Below, one piece after another: positions 23,132 through 34,312 of a DNA stretch of 64,000 nt. The position numbers and the translations under genes are program-made. The stretch's first letter is position 1. Every line of letters starts with the position of its first letter. The DNA is taken from the NCBI GenBank assembly GCA_029204225.1, contig CM055107.1, positions 1,973,218 to 2,037,217 of the forward strand, written 5' to 3'. The DNA comes from Diphasiastrum complanatum. Lineage: Eukaryota; Streptophyta; Lycopodiopsida; Lycopodiales; Lycopodiaceae. The notes below the pieces were generated by a model. The model was not told the origin of the DNA and did no database searches. It saw only the letters and a list, made by a program, of their open reading frames with translations.

Positions 23132-23608
23132 GTGTGGATTTTACTGCCCGCCATTTCCTATTCATCGTGTTGGCTACGGAGGTGCTGGTTTTTTTACAAT
23201 TCGTGTGTATTTGTGGAGAGTATCTCCTACAAGGCAATGGAAAAGGAGTTCGCATGGCTTTTGGACAATTCTTCGTCGCCAGGGTGCGAAATAGCATTAT
23301 CCGCTGACTTCCACAAATTTTAAAATGAAGATGAGATTGAACAGCAGGACACCTTGACCAGCCAAGAGACGCAGCACAATGAAATTTTTAGAGAGCCTCC
23401 TAAAGGTATTGCAATGGATTCTGAGCAGTACATGAATGGCAATAGCTTCATCTCTACATCCTTACAATATGTGCCTTCTTCTGTGGAAGTGTCGTCCAAG
23501 AGCTTTTCAATCGCTGGACAATTTTTTGCAGACAGCAGCCAAGTACTCTTAGACGGATTTCTTGATCAAGCCTTCAAGAAGCACACCCTTTCGTTTCAAC
23601 TGAAGTGA
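23132..23608 (+). pseudogene. Unrecognised protein-coding relic with one in-frame stop
   Basis: One plus-strand frame is open apart from a single TAA at 23,321-23,323. From the ATG at 23,237 it reads MEKEFAWLLDNSSSPGCEI, then an acidic/Gln stretch (NEDEIEQQDTLTSQET), then STSLQYVPSSVEVSSKSF and SSQVLLDGFLDQAFKKHTLS, with a final stop at 23,606. Composition is that of a real soluble protein, Ser-rich with no transposon motif, so this could be a captured host-gene exon. I do not recognise the family. Confidence 0.35.
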
Positions 23609-24272
23609 AATGCTTTAAAAACAAATCATTCGAATTTACTTTTTTGACTAATATACTTCTTTGAGCTCTCCCATGAATTGCAAATAGGGCTTAATAGCTT
23701 ATAGATCGGCTCTTTTCAATTTTCAAGCTTTAAGCTCAGGAAAAATGCGTTAAGAAGTAAACCGTTTTGTGTGGTCAAAAAGCAAAAAGCTTCTATACTT
23801 GCAGAGAGGACTCATACATCTTTGCTGTTTGTAGTTGTAAGTTGTAAATTGGTGAACCTTGCATTGTTGCCCTCATGGGATGAAAAGCCTTGCTTCGGGG
23901 CTTTACCCTGGGTCGGTCCGTTTTTTTACAAATTGTTAGTAATACCCTTCCCATGCCTTGACATTTTTAAACTCTTAGAACATTCCATTTTGAATGCAAA
24001 ATACTAGAAGCTCTGGTAGATCTGTACAGCTTGGTGCAACAAAATCAAACTGGCCATCGCTTCCTTAAAATCCAAAGGACATTGTCTTTGTGATTCAATA
24101 ATTGGCAGACGAACCACAATAAGCTCACAAAACAATTCAATTATCTCATAAGCAGCAGCGCACCAGCTACTGTACTCCTCTCCCCATTCGGCGGACATAA
24201 TACTCTTCTCCCTGATCCGCCGGCTCGGTCGAGAGTAATGTAAACGTCGAGATTGCAACTGGCACCTCTTTC
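23609..24272. other. Non-coding, nothing recognised
   Basis: Contains only short frames without motifs. The last part leads into CT-rich sequence. Confidence 0.4.
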
Positions 24273-24560
24273 GGTCGAGTTCCCTCTCTCTCTCTCTCTC
24301 AGTCTCTACCCCTCTCTCCTTCAGTTGAGTTCCATCTCTCTCTACCACCCCTCTCTCTCTTTCGGTCGAGTTTACTCTCTCTCTACCTCCTTCTCTCCTT
24401 CAGTTGAGATCCCTCTCTCTCTACCCGTTCTCTCTCCTTCTGTTGAGATTGTTCTCTCTCTACCTCCTTCTCTCTCCTCCGGTTGAGATCCCTCTCTCTA
24501 TAACCCATTCTGTATCCTCCGGTTGAGATCCTTCTCTCTATTCCTTTTTCTCTCTCTACC
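24273..24560 (+). repeat. CT-rich minisatellite, seven units of about 40 bases
   Basis: The word GTTGAG or GTCGAG occurs at 24,274, 24,324, 24,365, 24,401, 24,442, 24,482 and 24,522 (spacing 36-50). Each is followed by a CTCTCTCTAC(C) stretch and preceded by TCTC(C/T)TTC(A/G)-type sequence. Units are not identical. Open frames through it are low complexity and not genes. Confidence 0.85.
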
Positions 24561-24924
24561 CTTCCTCTCTCTAGTTCCCCTCCCTCCACTCGGTGCCCGA
24601 GAAATTTTTTTTTCTTGTAAATTTTGTAATTTCCTAGGGTTCCTTCAATTTTTTTTCGAGCACAAAAATATTTCAAGGATTTCAAAGTTTTATTGAATTA
24701 GATTTGTAAAATTTTTTTATATACCCCCTTTTCTAAGTTGAATGCTCATTTTTCCTTCTCATTCTTTGAGCGCCCATAACTTCCTTGTTTGAGCTCAGAT
24801 TCCAGTGCTGTAAAAACAAAAAGTGATCAAAAGATGAGCCTGACACTGCTACATTATTGAAAATTTGTAATTATTACTTTAAATTTTTTGAAGACCCCTT
24901 TTTTTTTACTCTCAGTCAAACTTC
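24561..24924. other. AT-rich, nothing recognised
   Basis: T-rich sequence between the minisatellite and the LTR fragment. No gene or repeat was identified. Confidence 0.4.
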
Positions 24925-25350
24925 CTAGTACATCAGTGCTTATCAATGCATCAGAATATCCATTGTAAGCTTTGTAGGCCCAAAAGGAGCTATTAGCTTA
25001 ACAAGGTCTAACTATCTCTCAGCTAGTTAAGTTAAGTAAGAGCATTGTCTATAACTAGACAAGAGACATTATTTTGTGAATCTTTTGGCTCATTTGCAAG
25101 TGAGAGCTTCTAGCTTCCTTGTGAATGTGAGCCATAGGGATCTCCATTGCTAGGTGTCATGTGCCCTATCCACATGATCAATTCTCCATTTCCATTGATT
25201 GTACTCTTTATTTCATTGCTAATGTGATTCTATGGTGATCTCCATGTTTCTAGCTTTCTATTGATATGCTATCATGATTGTCTTGTTATCTTCTTGCTTC
25301 TAGCTTTACTTCATTGTTATTGCTATTAGTTTGGGATTTGGCACATGACA
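24925..25350 (+). mobile_element. LTR of an old Ty3-like family, plus copy (truncated)
   Basis: Reverse complement of the LTR at 39,318-39,856. Shared stretches include TAGTACATCAGTGCTTATCAA, GAATATCCATTGTAAGCTTT, TCTTTTGGCTCATTTGCAAG and the 3' end TTTGGGATTTGGCACATGACA. The first dozen bases and about 100 internal bases are missing. It ends at the same ACATGACA as the other copy. Confidence 0.8.
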
Positions 25351-26506
25351 GTGTATACACTAAAGCATCAGTGGATCGACAATTGCATGTGAATGAAAGA
25401 GAAGAAACTTTTGAAGATGAAGATGTTCCCATCAATGAGTCTGATGAGCAAAGTAATAACGATGAAGCGGATGAGCAAAGCGAGGACAATGAGCAAAGCG
25501 ACAACAAAAGTCAAGTCTCAGATCCAGATACAGTTGCAGGCAACAAAAGTCCAATTCAAGATTCTGATCAAGTTACAACAACATATGGTGAAAATCAGGA
25601 TTTAGACGGAAGTGAAGATTCAGATCAAGATGTGAAGATAATTGAACATCCTTTCGAGTTCACTTCAATCATCAAAGTTCGAAACTTGACCTACATCAAT
25701 GCCTTAATCTAATCAATGGACAAGCGACTATGGGCCGTCAAATTAAGAATATTGCTAAAACCCAATCAAGGCATTCACCAAACTTTCAAAATGAGGACTA
25801 TATGGCACCGATATTTCATGGACTGGAATTGAGTAGCTATTTAAAGGATCCGATCTGTGAACCATTTCAATTTGATTTGGGAGCTTTTGAGAATATTTTT
25901 ATTTTTGACAACAATATAATGGAGTATGAGGTATTCAACAACGATATTGTCCGTAATGAAGAGATTTCATTATTCCATATAAATCCAACTTGTATCAATA
26001 CCTTGGATTATTGTTCACTCCATTTTACAAGATCTTCAAGTGACTTCCATTGGAGAACCCTATTCCTATGGATTCTCTAGAACTCAATTGCCAATATCTA
26101 ATTCACGAGTTATCCAAAATGTATGGATGTGAATAATGATTGGGAACATTCTCTCAGTCAACCAATACTCTATAGGAAGCTGATTTAAAATTTGCCATCA
26201 ATCTATATCAGTTTCTTTGGAGAGGTTTACATTGCTCAGTGGACTCTAATGTGATCAATCCTCAATTGAATAATGTCAACAATGATTGTTCATCAATGGT
26301 TATTTGGAACAATCAAAACGTCAAATCCCTAGTTCAACTTTGGGATGTATTTCCAATATTTAAGATTGATGCTTCAGCGATTTATATGGGCAACTACAAA
26401 TTGTATATTTCGAAACGAGAGTCCATTTTTGAGGTCAATCAGGTCAAATATTTACAACCACCTATGAATGAGGTATTGACCAAATTTGAAGAGATGTGCT
26501 TCACCA
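25351..26506 (+). pseudogene. Acidic gag-like internal region of the Ty3-like family, copy 1
   Basis: Starts directly after the LTR, with sequence that also occurs at 41,943-42,361 behind gag domains, so a deletion joined the LTR to the middle of gag. The first frame (to 25,712) is strongly acidic (NESDEQSNNDEADEQSEDNE and DPDTVAGNKSPIQDSDQ). After a frameshift it continues through 25,730-26,080 and 26,239-26,506 (for example KLYISKRESIFEVNQVKYLQ), with stops between. The later part is not recognised. It is cut by the insertion of copia element B at 26,506. Confidence 0.5.
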
Positions 26507-27197
26507 TGTGAAAAGTATTTTACTAAGGACCATAAATGGATCTTTGAATGATCCACAAGGTGATTGTATGCTTGTTAAACAATCTATCAGAAACTAGTCA
26601 TCAGAAAACAAGATCTAGTTTAGCAGCTTGATAGGAAACAAGTAGAGACAATCAAAGCATTGATCAAATAGTATAATCCAACTCCACACGTTTGGAAATA
26701 AGGCTGTAGTATGTCCTGTAGACAATGTTTACAAAGTTTCAAAGCTGGGTTTCATTGAAAATCAAGAGTAATCACCATACAATGAGAGGAAACTCGAGTT
26801 TCTCCTTGAGGCTCCACAAAGTTTCTATCTTCTCACTATGGAGAATGGAAATACATAGTAAAACACACTTCCTTTGCAAAGTTAGGTGAAAATCCAGCAT
26901 GTAATAAGGAAGTAGACTCCACTTTCTTGCCCTAATGTGAAAACCCTAGCCTAGATCCAAGAGTTATGTTTGGTAGGTGCATGGTAGGTACAAATCTCAT
27001 CATAAATCATGGTCTAGATCCTACAAAGTAGGAATCACTACCAAATAGACACAACCACTCTTCTTGACTCGTGGTAACCTACTTTAGGTGTGTATGTACA
27101 AGTGGCACTTTGGCCATTCAAGTAATCAACAAACAATATTGACAAAATGTACAATATTCTACATGGCTAGATTTGCCAATGTAGGCAATTTTTCACA
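26507..27197 (-). mobile_element. 3' LTR of copia element B (691 bases)
   Basis: Matches 31,759-32,365, plus an extra segment of about 85 bases near 26,600-26,690. It follows the polypurine tract TTGAGGAGGAG on the minus strand. It contains a CCACACGT..GG word that is a complete G-box palindrome in the other LTR. Confidence 0.9.
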
Positions 27198-30100
27198 CTC
27201 CTCCTCAAATCTAGCCTTGGAGATCACAATGCTTTTATCAGTAACTCCAATTGAAGATCTAAGCTTGACAAATGAATCTTTAGGTAAAGGTTTAGTAAAC
27301 AAATCAGCCAAGCAACTTGATGATGGCACGTGTTGGAGCTTGATATCTTTAGCTTGCACTTTTTCCCTCATGAAATGATGAGCAATTTCGATGTGTTTGC
27401 TCCTTGCATGGAATGTAGGATTAGTTGCAAGTGATTGGGCTGATTGGTTGTCACAATAGATGATAGGGATCTCCTCCTCCATGACATGAAGCTCCACCAA
27501 TAGCCTTTTGAGCCACAAGACCTCCTTGCATGTTGATGTCAAGGCCTTGTATTCAGATTCTGTGGAAGATAGGGAGATGGTATCTTGCTTTTTGGAAAGC
27601 CATGATACTACTCCATCATATAGAAAGGTGGCAAAGGCACTTGTTGATCTTCTATCTACTTGTCACCTTCAAAATCCGAGTCACTATAGGCTCTTAAGCC
27701 AAGATTAGTTCCTCTATACAAAATACCAAAATTCTTAGTGAATGAAATGTATCTAAGAACTCTTTTGGCCATCTTCCAATGTGAAACTAGAGGACTTTGC
27801 ATGAATTGGCTTAACTTTCCAACACTATAACTAAGATCAGGTCTAGTTATAGTTAAATAGATCAAGGAGCCAATAAGCCTTCTATATAATGTGATGTCCT
27901 CAAAGGATGCTTCATCACAACCAACAGATGCTTTTACATGTTGCTCCGTTGGTGTCTCAATGCCTTTACAATTCTTCATTCCAAATCTATCTAGGATGGA
28001 TGTAGCATATTTAGATTGACAATGAAAATCACATCCTGTAATAACCTCTATTCCAAAAATGAAACTCAATAGGCCGAGATCTATCATCTTAAACTCTTTT
28101 GCTAAAGCAGTTTTTACATCTCTAATTCCATCTAGATCATTACCACTTAAGATAATGTCATCTACATACAAAACAAGAATAATGATCATGCCATCATGAA
28201 AACCTATATACAATGATGGATCATAGGCACTCATTACAAAATTGATGGAAATGAGAAAATAGTTTAGCCTAGAGTACCATGCTCTAGGTGCTTGCTTGAG
28301 CCCATAAAGACTCTTCTTCAAAAAACACACCTTTCCTTCATGCTTTGCCTTGATGAGCCCCTCGGGTTGCCTCATGTAGATCTCTTCCTCCAAATAACCA
28401 TTGAGGAATGCATTTGTGAAGTCAAGTTGGAATAGTTCCCGATTGAAGATTGTAGCAAGACTAATGATCAACCTGATAGTAACAAGCTTAGCCACAGGGG
28501 CAAAAGTCTCATCATAATCAATGCCTTTGGTTTGTAAAAAACCTTTGGCAACAAGCCTAGATTTATGCTTTCTTATTGATCCATCTTGATTATACTTCAA
28601 TCTAAACACCCACTTGCAATCAAGAGGTTTCTTCCCTTGAGGAAGATCCACAAGATCCCAAGTATGATTCTCAATAAGAGCATCATACTCTACTTGCATA
28701 ACATCCATCCAACTTTTAGACTTACAAGCATCTTCATCATTGAAGTAAGAAAGGTGTAAGATGTGAAAGATGACGAGCCTTCCCTTTGACCACCTTGACC
28801 ATCATAGGTGAGCCTCAATGGCTCGGATCTTGCCCTTGTAGATCTTCTTGGAGTTTTTGCATCTTGAGGTGGATCCTCAAGTTCATCTTCACTTGGAAGC
28901 TCCTCCTCCACCCTAGCATGATCCTTGGCATCAAGATGATTAGTAGCATTATCATCCAAATCACAAGCATGTCCTTCATAAAAAATAACATCCCTACTCA
29001 CTATCACCTTGCTAGTGATGGGATTGAAGACTCTATAACCTTTGCTATTCTCACCATATCCCACAAAGATGCCTTTGATGGATGTTGCATCATCCTTCCT
29101 TCTCTTATCCAAGGATTGGTGTACATAGCAAGTGGATCCAAAAACTTTGAGATCCTTGAGATTGGGCTTCTCTCCAAATAGAGCTTCAAATGGTGTGATT
29201 CCTCCAATGGCTTGGTTTGGCAATCTATTGCACAAATAGTTAGCACAAGTTATTGCTTCACCCCAAAATGGTTTGGATAGAGAAGCATCTAGCCTTAAGG
29301 CCTTAGCACACTCACAAAGAGATCTATTTCTTCTCTCTCTCACTCCATTTTGTTGAGGGGTGTATGGACATGCCTCTTTATGCCATTAGAACCACAAAAG
29401 TCAATCAACTCATTGGAGATATATTCACCTCCATTATCACTCCTTAATACCTTAATCTTGGTACTAAGTTGATTTTCTACCAAAGTCTTGAACTTTACAA
29501 AAGAATCAAACACCATTGATTTGCTAGACAAGAGGTACATCCAACAAAATCTAGAATAGTCATCAATGAAGATTACATAGTACTTGGCACCACCATTAGA
29601 CTCATGTGAAAAACTATGAACATTCGAATGGATGAGTTCAAGAGGAGAGTTTGATTTTGATTTAGATCTTGAGAAGGGTAGTTTGTGAGCCTTTGAGAGA
29701 CTGCATGCTCCACATCTCTTCCCACACTTTGACAAATGCTTGGGGAGTCCAACTGCATGCTCCTTTGCAACCATAGATTCCATGGCTTTGTAGTTGGGGT
29801 GGCCCAACCTTTTGTGCCACAGTTCCACCTTTGATAACTCCACCTTTGCCAAGTTAACACTCTCCACTGCAATATTAGCATCAAGCTTAAACAATCTACC
29901 TTGCTTAAAGCCTTTGGCTATACATTCATCATTTCTAAGGATGGAACAAACTCCATGCTTAAATTGTACATCTAGGCCATTATCCATTATCTGGCCAACA
30001 CTAAGCAAATTCTTGGTTAACTTAGGAACATAAAGAACATTATCAAGATTCATCCTTTCGGATGATCCCACATACAAGGGAATTGTTCCTATTCCACTCA

Positions 30101-31127
30101 TCTTACATTCTTTACTACTTGCAGTATAGATTGATCTATGTAAGTCATTGTAAGAAAGTAAGGTGGAGAATATGTCCTTTTGATATGTCATGTGGGAACT
30201 TGCCCCACTATCAATCCACCAAGAATCATTGGTGTTGCTCTTGGATGATGGTGGTTTGTTGGAAACCATCAAGGATGACTCTTCATCGTCCTCCTCCTCC
30301 TGATGTGCAATGTTGCTTTGTTTGCTCTCTTGTGCCTTCTTCTTCTTGAGACATTTTGATGCAGAATGTCCTTTCTTTCCACAGAAAAAACATTTGTACT
30401 TGGACTTGTCTTTGATCTTGCCCTTTGAGCTTGAAGCCTCATCCTCCTTGAAGTGCTTCTTCTTGCCATTGGTCTTCTTCTTGCTTTTGAATGAGAAATT
30501 AGCTTTCTCATCACCATCCTGCAGAGAAATAGCATTCATTCTTGCATTGGTATGCAACATCCTACACTCTTCAGCTACTAATACACTGTGTAGCTTTTCT
30601 ATAGTAGGCAAAGTGTCTTGGATTGCAAAGCTTTGGACCAAATTTGTAAAGCCACTCCCTAGACCATTGAGGACAATCTGAACAAGCTCACTATCTTGAA
30701 TCTTCTCTCCAATGGAAGCTAACTCCCTATTGAGAGACTTGATTCTTAGCACATAATCTTGTGCACTCTCATCACTCCTCTTCATGCTTTGTAGAATCTG
30801 ATTCTTAAGCATGAGAACCCTCAAAGTGTTACTAGATTCATAGATAGATTTTAAAGATTCCCAAGCCTCTTTAGCACTCTTACATGATGATACTTCCCTT
30901 AAAAAATCATTGCTTACATTCATTTTTATACAGTGAAGTGCAAGCCTAGACCTCTTCTTGTATCTCACTAATTCCTATGCACCTAGAGGTTCATCTTCAT
31001 CATCTATTAGAAACTCATAAAGATCATGGAGCACCATTAGTGACTCCATCCTCACTTTCCAAATAGCATAATTGGTAGAATTTAACCTCTCACTAGCTTC
31101 TAGAAGGTAGGCTCCCACTGATCCCAT
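27159..31127 (-). pseudogene. Copia gag-pol polyprotein (element B), four or more disruptions
   Basis: Starts at ATG 31,127 (GSVGAYLLEASERLNSTNYA). Gag (about 31,127-30,500) has one TAG at 30,975-30,977. The order follows Ty1/copia: zinc knuckle CFFCGKKGHSASKC near 30,370; protease WWIDSGASSHMT near 30,210; the pre-integrase finger region; integrase core with FIDDYSRFCWMYLL, LRSDNGGEY and ERRNRSL; RT with the YVDD box as LVLYVDDIILSG near 28,165; RNase H with SLSSTESEYKA. The first integrase Asp is Asn (LIHSNVHSF). Frameshifts lie near 29,358 (inside the TPQQNG motif), about 28,740 and 27,650. The frame ends inside the 3' LTR. It supplied particle protein, protease, integrase and RT before it decayed. 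Confidence 0.93.
27198..27207 (-). other. Polypurine tract of copia element B
   Basis: Minus-strand GAGGAGGAG directly before TGTGAAAA of the 3' LTR. The same tract sits before the 3' LTR of element A. Confidence 0.75.
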
Positions 31128-31740
31128 CTTACTAGCAAGATTCTACACACAAGATATAGATTTGTTTGGACCTGAAACTCACAAAGGTTTCTAACTTGCA
31201 GTGTTTCACTCAAATGTTGACTTCTAATCCAACAGATGGATTTGTAATCACAGTTCTATCACTCCCTCACAAAGCTGGAATGAAGATAAGATGAGATGAA
31301 AACTACACTCAAGCAAATCTTGCCAATCTTGGCTATTCTTGGACAAAAACTGACTCTATCTCTCTCATTCACTTTGATGTACTTTCAAGACCTGGTTTCC
31401 ATTTAATAGGGTCTGAAATCAGCCTAGATTAATTAGTATTCATGAAACAAATTCAAAACTAATCAATGGCAAGTGATCTTGGTAGCTTATTCTAGGATTT
31501 GCACCAAAAATTACATCAAACTGACACCAGATGAATTTTCTATGGTCCAATGAATATGGGTTATTAAATGCTGGTTCAGAGATGTCCACACGTGTGAACA
31601 GTACAGATTTTGATCTCGAAAAAGTTTGGGATCAAATCCCCTCACCAAAACTTGGATACCAGCTCGCCCTTCCAATACTAGCTTTTTGCACCAAAACCTA
31701 CTAAAACTGGATTAGATTCAAACATAGATCAATGGCCTTG
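31128..31740 (-). other. Leader of copia element B
   Basis: Untranslated 5' leader of about 610 bases between primer-binding site and gag ATG. It contains a CACACGTGTG palindrome near 31,585. No coding frame. Confidence 0.6.
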
Positions 31741-31758
31741 TACTTGGCTCTGATACCA
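31741..31758 (-). other. Primer-binding site of copia element B
   Basis: Minus-strand TGGTATCAGAGCCAAGTA immediately after the 5' LTR. It is complementary to the 3' end of plant initiator Met tRNA. Confidence 0.9.
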
Positions 31759-32365
31759 TGTGAAAAGTACAGTACTAAGGACCATAAATGGATCTTTGAA
31801 CGATTCACAAGGTGATTGTATGCTTGTTAAACAATCTATCAGAAACAACTCCACACGTGTGGAAATAAGTCTGTAGTACGGCCCGTAGACAATGTTTACA
31901 AAGTGTCAAAGCTGGGTTTCATTGGAAATCAAGAGTAATCACCATACAATGAGAGGAAACTCGAGTTTTCTCCTTGAGCCTCCAAAAAGTTTCTATATTC
32001 TCACTATGGAGAATGGGAATACATAGTAAAACACACTTCCTTTGCAAATCTAGGTGAAAATCCAGCATGTAATAAGGAAGTAGACTCCACTTTCTTGCCC
32101 TAATGTGAAAGCCCTAGCCTAGATCCAAGAGTTATGCTTGGTAGGTGCATGGTAGGTACAAATCTCATCATAAATCATGGTCTAGATCCTACAAAGTAGG
32201 AATCACTACCAAATAGACACAACCACTTCTCTTGACTCGTGGTAACCTACTTTAGGTGTGTATGTACAAGTGGCACTTTGGCCATTCAAGTAACCAACAA
32301 ACAATATTGACAAAATGTACAATATTCTACATTGCTAGATTTGCCAATGTAGGCAATTTTTCACA
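31759..32365 (-). mobile_element. 5' LTR of copia element B (607 bases)
   Basis: On the minus strand TGTGAAAAATTGCC to ACTTTTCACA. It carries a CCACACGTGTGG palindrome (31,850-31,861). Confidence 0.9.
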
Positions 32366-32744
32366 CACTGTATGACAGAGTGTCAATATTCATGTCGACT
32401 ACTTCGTATGGAGCATTTATATACGAGCAACAATTCATGACTACCATTGTTTATGACAAAATTATAATTTCCTTCATCAAATTGGTCAAACAACATCGAT
32501 TGCCAGTTACAACGAAAGAGCCGGATGCAAGAAAAAACCAAGAATCCAAGGGAATTGGATAAACATCCAAATTAGTATGATGTCGAGGAAGCAGACAAAA
32601 GAAGATATTGCGGTGACACACTCTGTCCATTTCATACAGATTGATTACCAACAAGCAATATGGTGCTTCATCAAACTCTTCTTCGACCATTAGTTTTCCT
32701 TCATGAGAATGAGGATTACATCTGAATCCACCTGAGTTACAACT
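32366..32744 (-). pseudogene. Unrecognised coding-like sequence, interrupted by element A (downstream part)
   Basis: A minus-strand open frame (32,451 to about 32,735) reads NSGGFRCNPHSHEGKLMVEE, then EFDEAPYCLLVINLYEMD and FFCLLPRHHTNLDVYPIPLD. The composition looks like a real protein. An F-box/kelch-like origin is conceivable but I cannot support it. Element A is inserted at 32,744, and the sequence continues at 37,823 beyond one copy of the 5-base target duplication. Confidence 0.35.
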
Positions 32745-33554
32745 TGTGAGAAATTGGCAAAATCCTAGCTTGGTATTTTTTTATGATAGAAGTTTGTAAG
32801 TGAATCTCACATGTGTGGAGGATGTTCCCACGTGTGGAGAATTGTAAAGTAAATCAAAATGTTTGATATAGGGGTCTCATAGAATTTCATAGTCAAGCAT
32901 TTAGGTGTAGGATGTTGATAGGGTCAAATTTGGCATAGATGGCACATTATCCATTTCCACTTGTAATGCCAATATTGAGCCAAACTTGTGCCAATTAGAG
33001 TGTAGACAAGTGTCATGCTTTTGTTTGATGAAGCTTAAGAGGTCCAATAGGATTTAGAGGTGGAACCTTGTGAGGTCCAATAGAAAATTGAGGTGTGCTT
33101 GAATATAGTCCAATAGAATTTAGAGGTGCATGGATCAATGGTCCAATAGGATTAAGAGGTGGCAAAGTGTGATCCAATCATAGTTAAGCATAGTGGTAGC
33201 TCATGAATCTATTAGTATCATTGTACTCCTCCTTTTGGATCTAATTGATTTGGTGATTTCATGGATTTTGTGAGTTATTGGATTTCTAGCTTTCTCTCTC
33301 TACCCGAGAGCTCTTGATGTATTTTCTCTCTCTACCCGAGGAGAGCAGCTTGTTTTTACTTAGATTATTTTTTGAATACTTCCCACACGTGTGAGTGAGA
33401 GTTGGAAGTGATTGAATGCATGTAGTAGTGTGTTTTTGCCATAGGATTCAAGATTGATCTTGAATCTCAATCTAGTCTTGATCTTGGTGCATCTACACAC
33501 CTTAGGAGATCACAAGTACATGTAGTGGACAGTCCACACGTGTGAAATTCAACA
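32745..33554 (+). mobile_element. 5' LTR of element A (810 bases)
   Basis: TGTGAGAAATTGG to GAAATTCAACA. It contains three CACGTG cores (about 32,829, 33,386 and 33,536), several TCCAATAG..TTAGAGGTGG repeats and two copies of TTTCTCTCTCTACCCGAG. No obvious TATA box was picked out. Confidence 0.95.
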
Positions 33555-33571
33555 TGGTATCAGAGCCTACC
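33555..33571 (+). other. Primer-binding site of element A
   Basis: TGGTATCAGAGCCTACC directly adjacent to the 5' LTR. It fits initiator Met tRNA for the first twelve bases. Confidence 0.9.
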
Positions 33572-34312
33572 TAAGGTTACCATGCATTTTGATCCATCTA
33601 AGTGAAAAATTTTTCATCAATCTTGAGCTAGAAATTGTCAAGGCCCATTTTCCTAGCTATCTTGTTCAATTTTGGATCAAAAGAGATCAAAAGGACATTG
33701 ATTGGGTCTGACCTGGTACTGTACGGAATCAGGTGCTCAGACACGTGTGAGGAACATCCAATTTCAGTTTGGGAGTTCTCTTTCATGTTTGATCCAAAAA
33801 TCTTGCTAGATAGCTTGTTTTGAAGCTATTTTTGTCTAGTTTCTGATGCAATCAGTTTCATTCCATTTGGTTGAGCCAATCAAAAGTTATAAGCTTTTGA
33901 AGAGGGTTAGGTAGGGCACCTAGACCTGGGTGGACACATTTGGTTTGGTCAAAAGATTGCTTGTTTGATCCAAAATCACAGTTGAATGCTTACCAATCTC
34001 ATCTATATGTGATCTAGGCATTGTTTTGAGATCTTAGCCATTTTGTTTCATGCAATATCATTGTATTTGAGTCAAATTTGGTTTCTTAGTGTATTTCACA
34101 CGTGCTAAGAGTGTTTGATCCTAACTTTTCCCATACTCCATCATTTGATGTGAAGTAGATCTAGTTTTGGAGAGATTGAGATAGCTAGTGAGAATCATCT
34201 CACAGTTTGTTGCAAGATCTTGCATAGGAGATGGTAGCACACCATTATTGGATCCTATAGTGAGAGAGAAGCAACATTTTTTGTTCATCACTTTTATTTA
34301 TCTCCACTTTAC
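33572..34312 (+). other. Leader of element A
   Basis: About 740 bases of untranslated leader before the ATG at 34,313. It presumably holds the packaging signal. A CACGTGTGA word occurs near 33,741. A 62-codon frame inside it is not considered real. Confidence 0.6.

Larger units (their letters stand above)
26507..32365 (-). mobile_element. Copia element B, full length, degenerate
   Basis: Complete LTR retrotransposon on the minus strand: 5' LTR (31,759-32,365), primer-binding site, leader, gag-pol, polypurine tract, 3' LTR (26,507-27,197). Both LTRs begin TGTGAAAA and end TTTTCACA on the minus strand. The LTRs differ by an 85-base insertion/deletion and scattered substitutions, so it is not recent. 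Flanking bases are CACCA (left) and CACTG (right), at best an imperfect target duplication. It interrupts the Ty3-like relic at 25.35-26.5 kb. Confidence 0.92.

Noticed and set aside
24273-24560. Regularly spaced repeats resembling a CRISPR-like array
   Set aside because: Units and spacers are all CT-rich variants of one another, spacing varies, and the DNA is eukaryotic.
33555-33571. Possible tRNA-derived sequences at primer-binding sites
   Set aside because: Only the short complement of the tRNA 3' end is present; no cloverleaf or A/B boxes, so no tRNA gene is called here or elsewhere.
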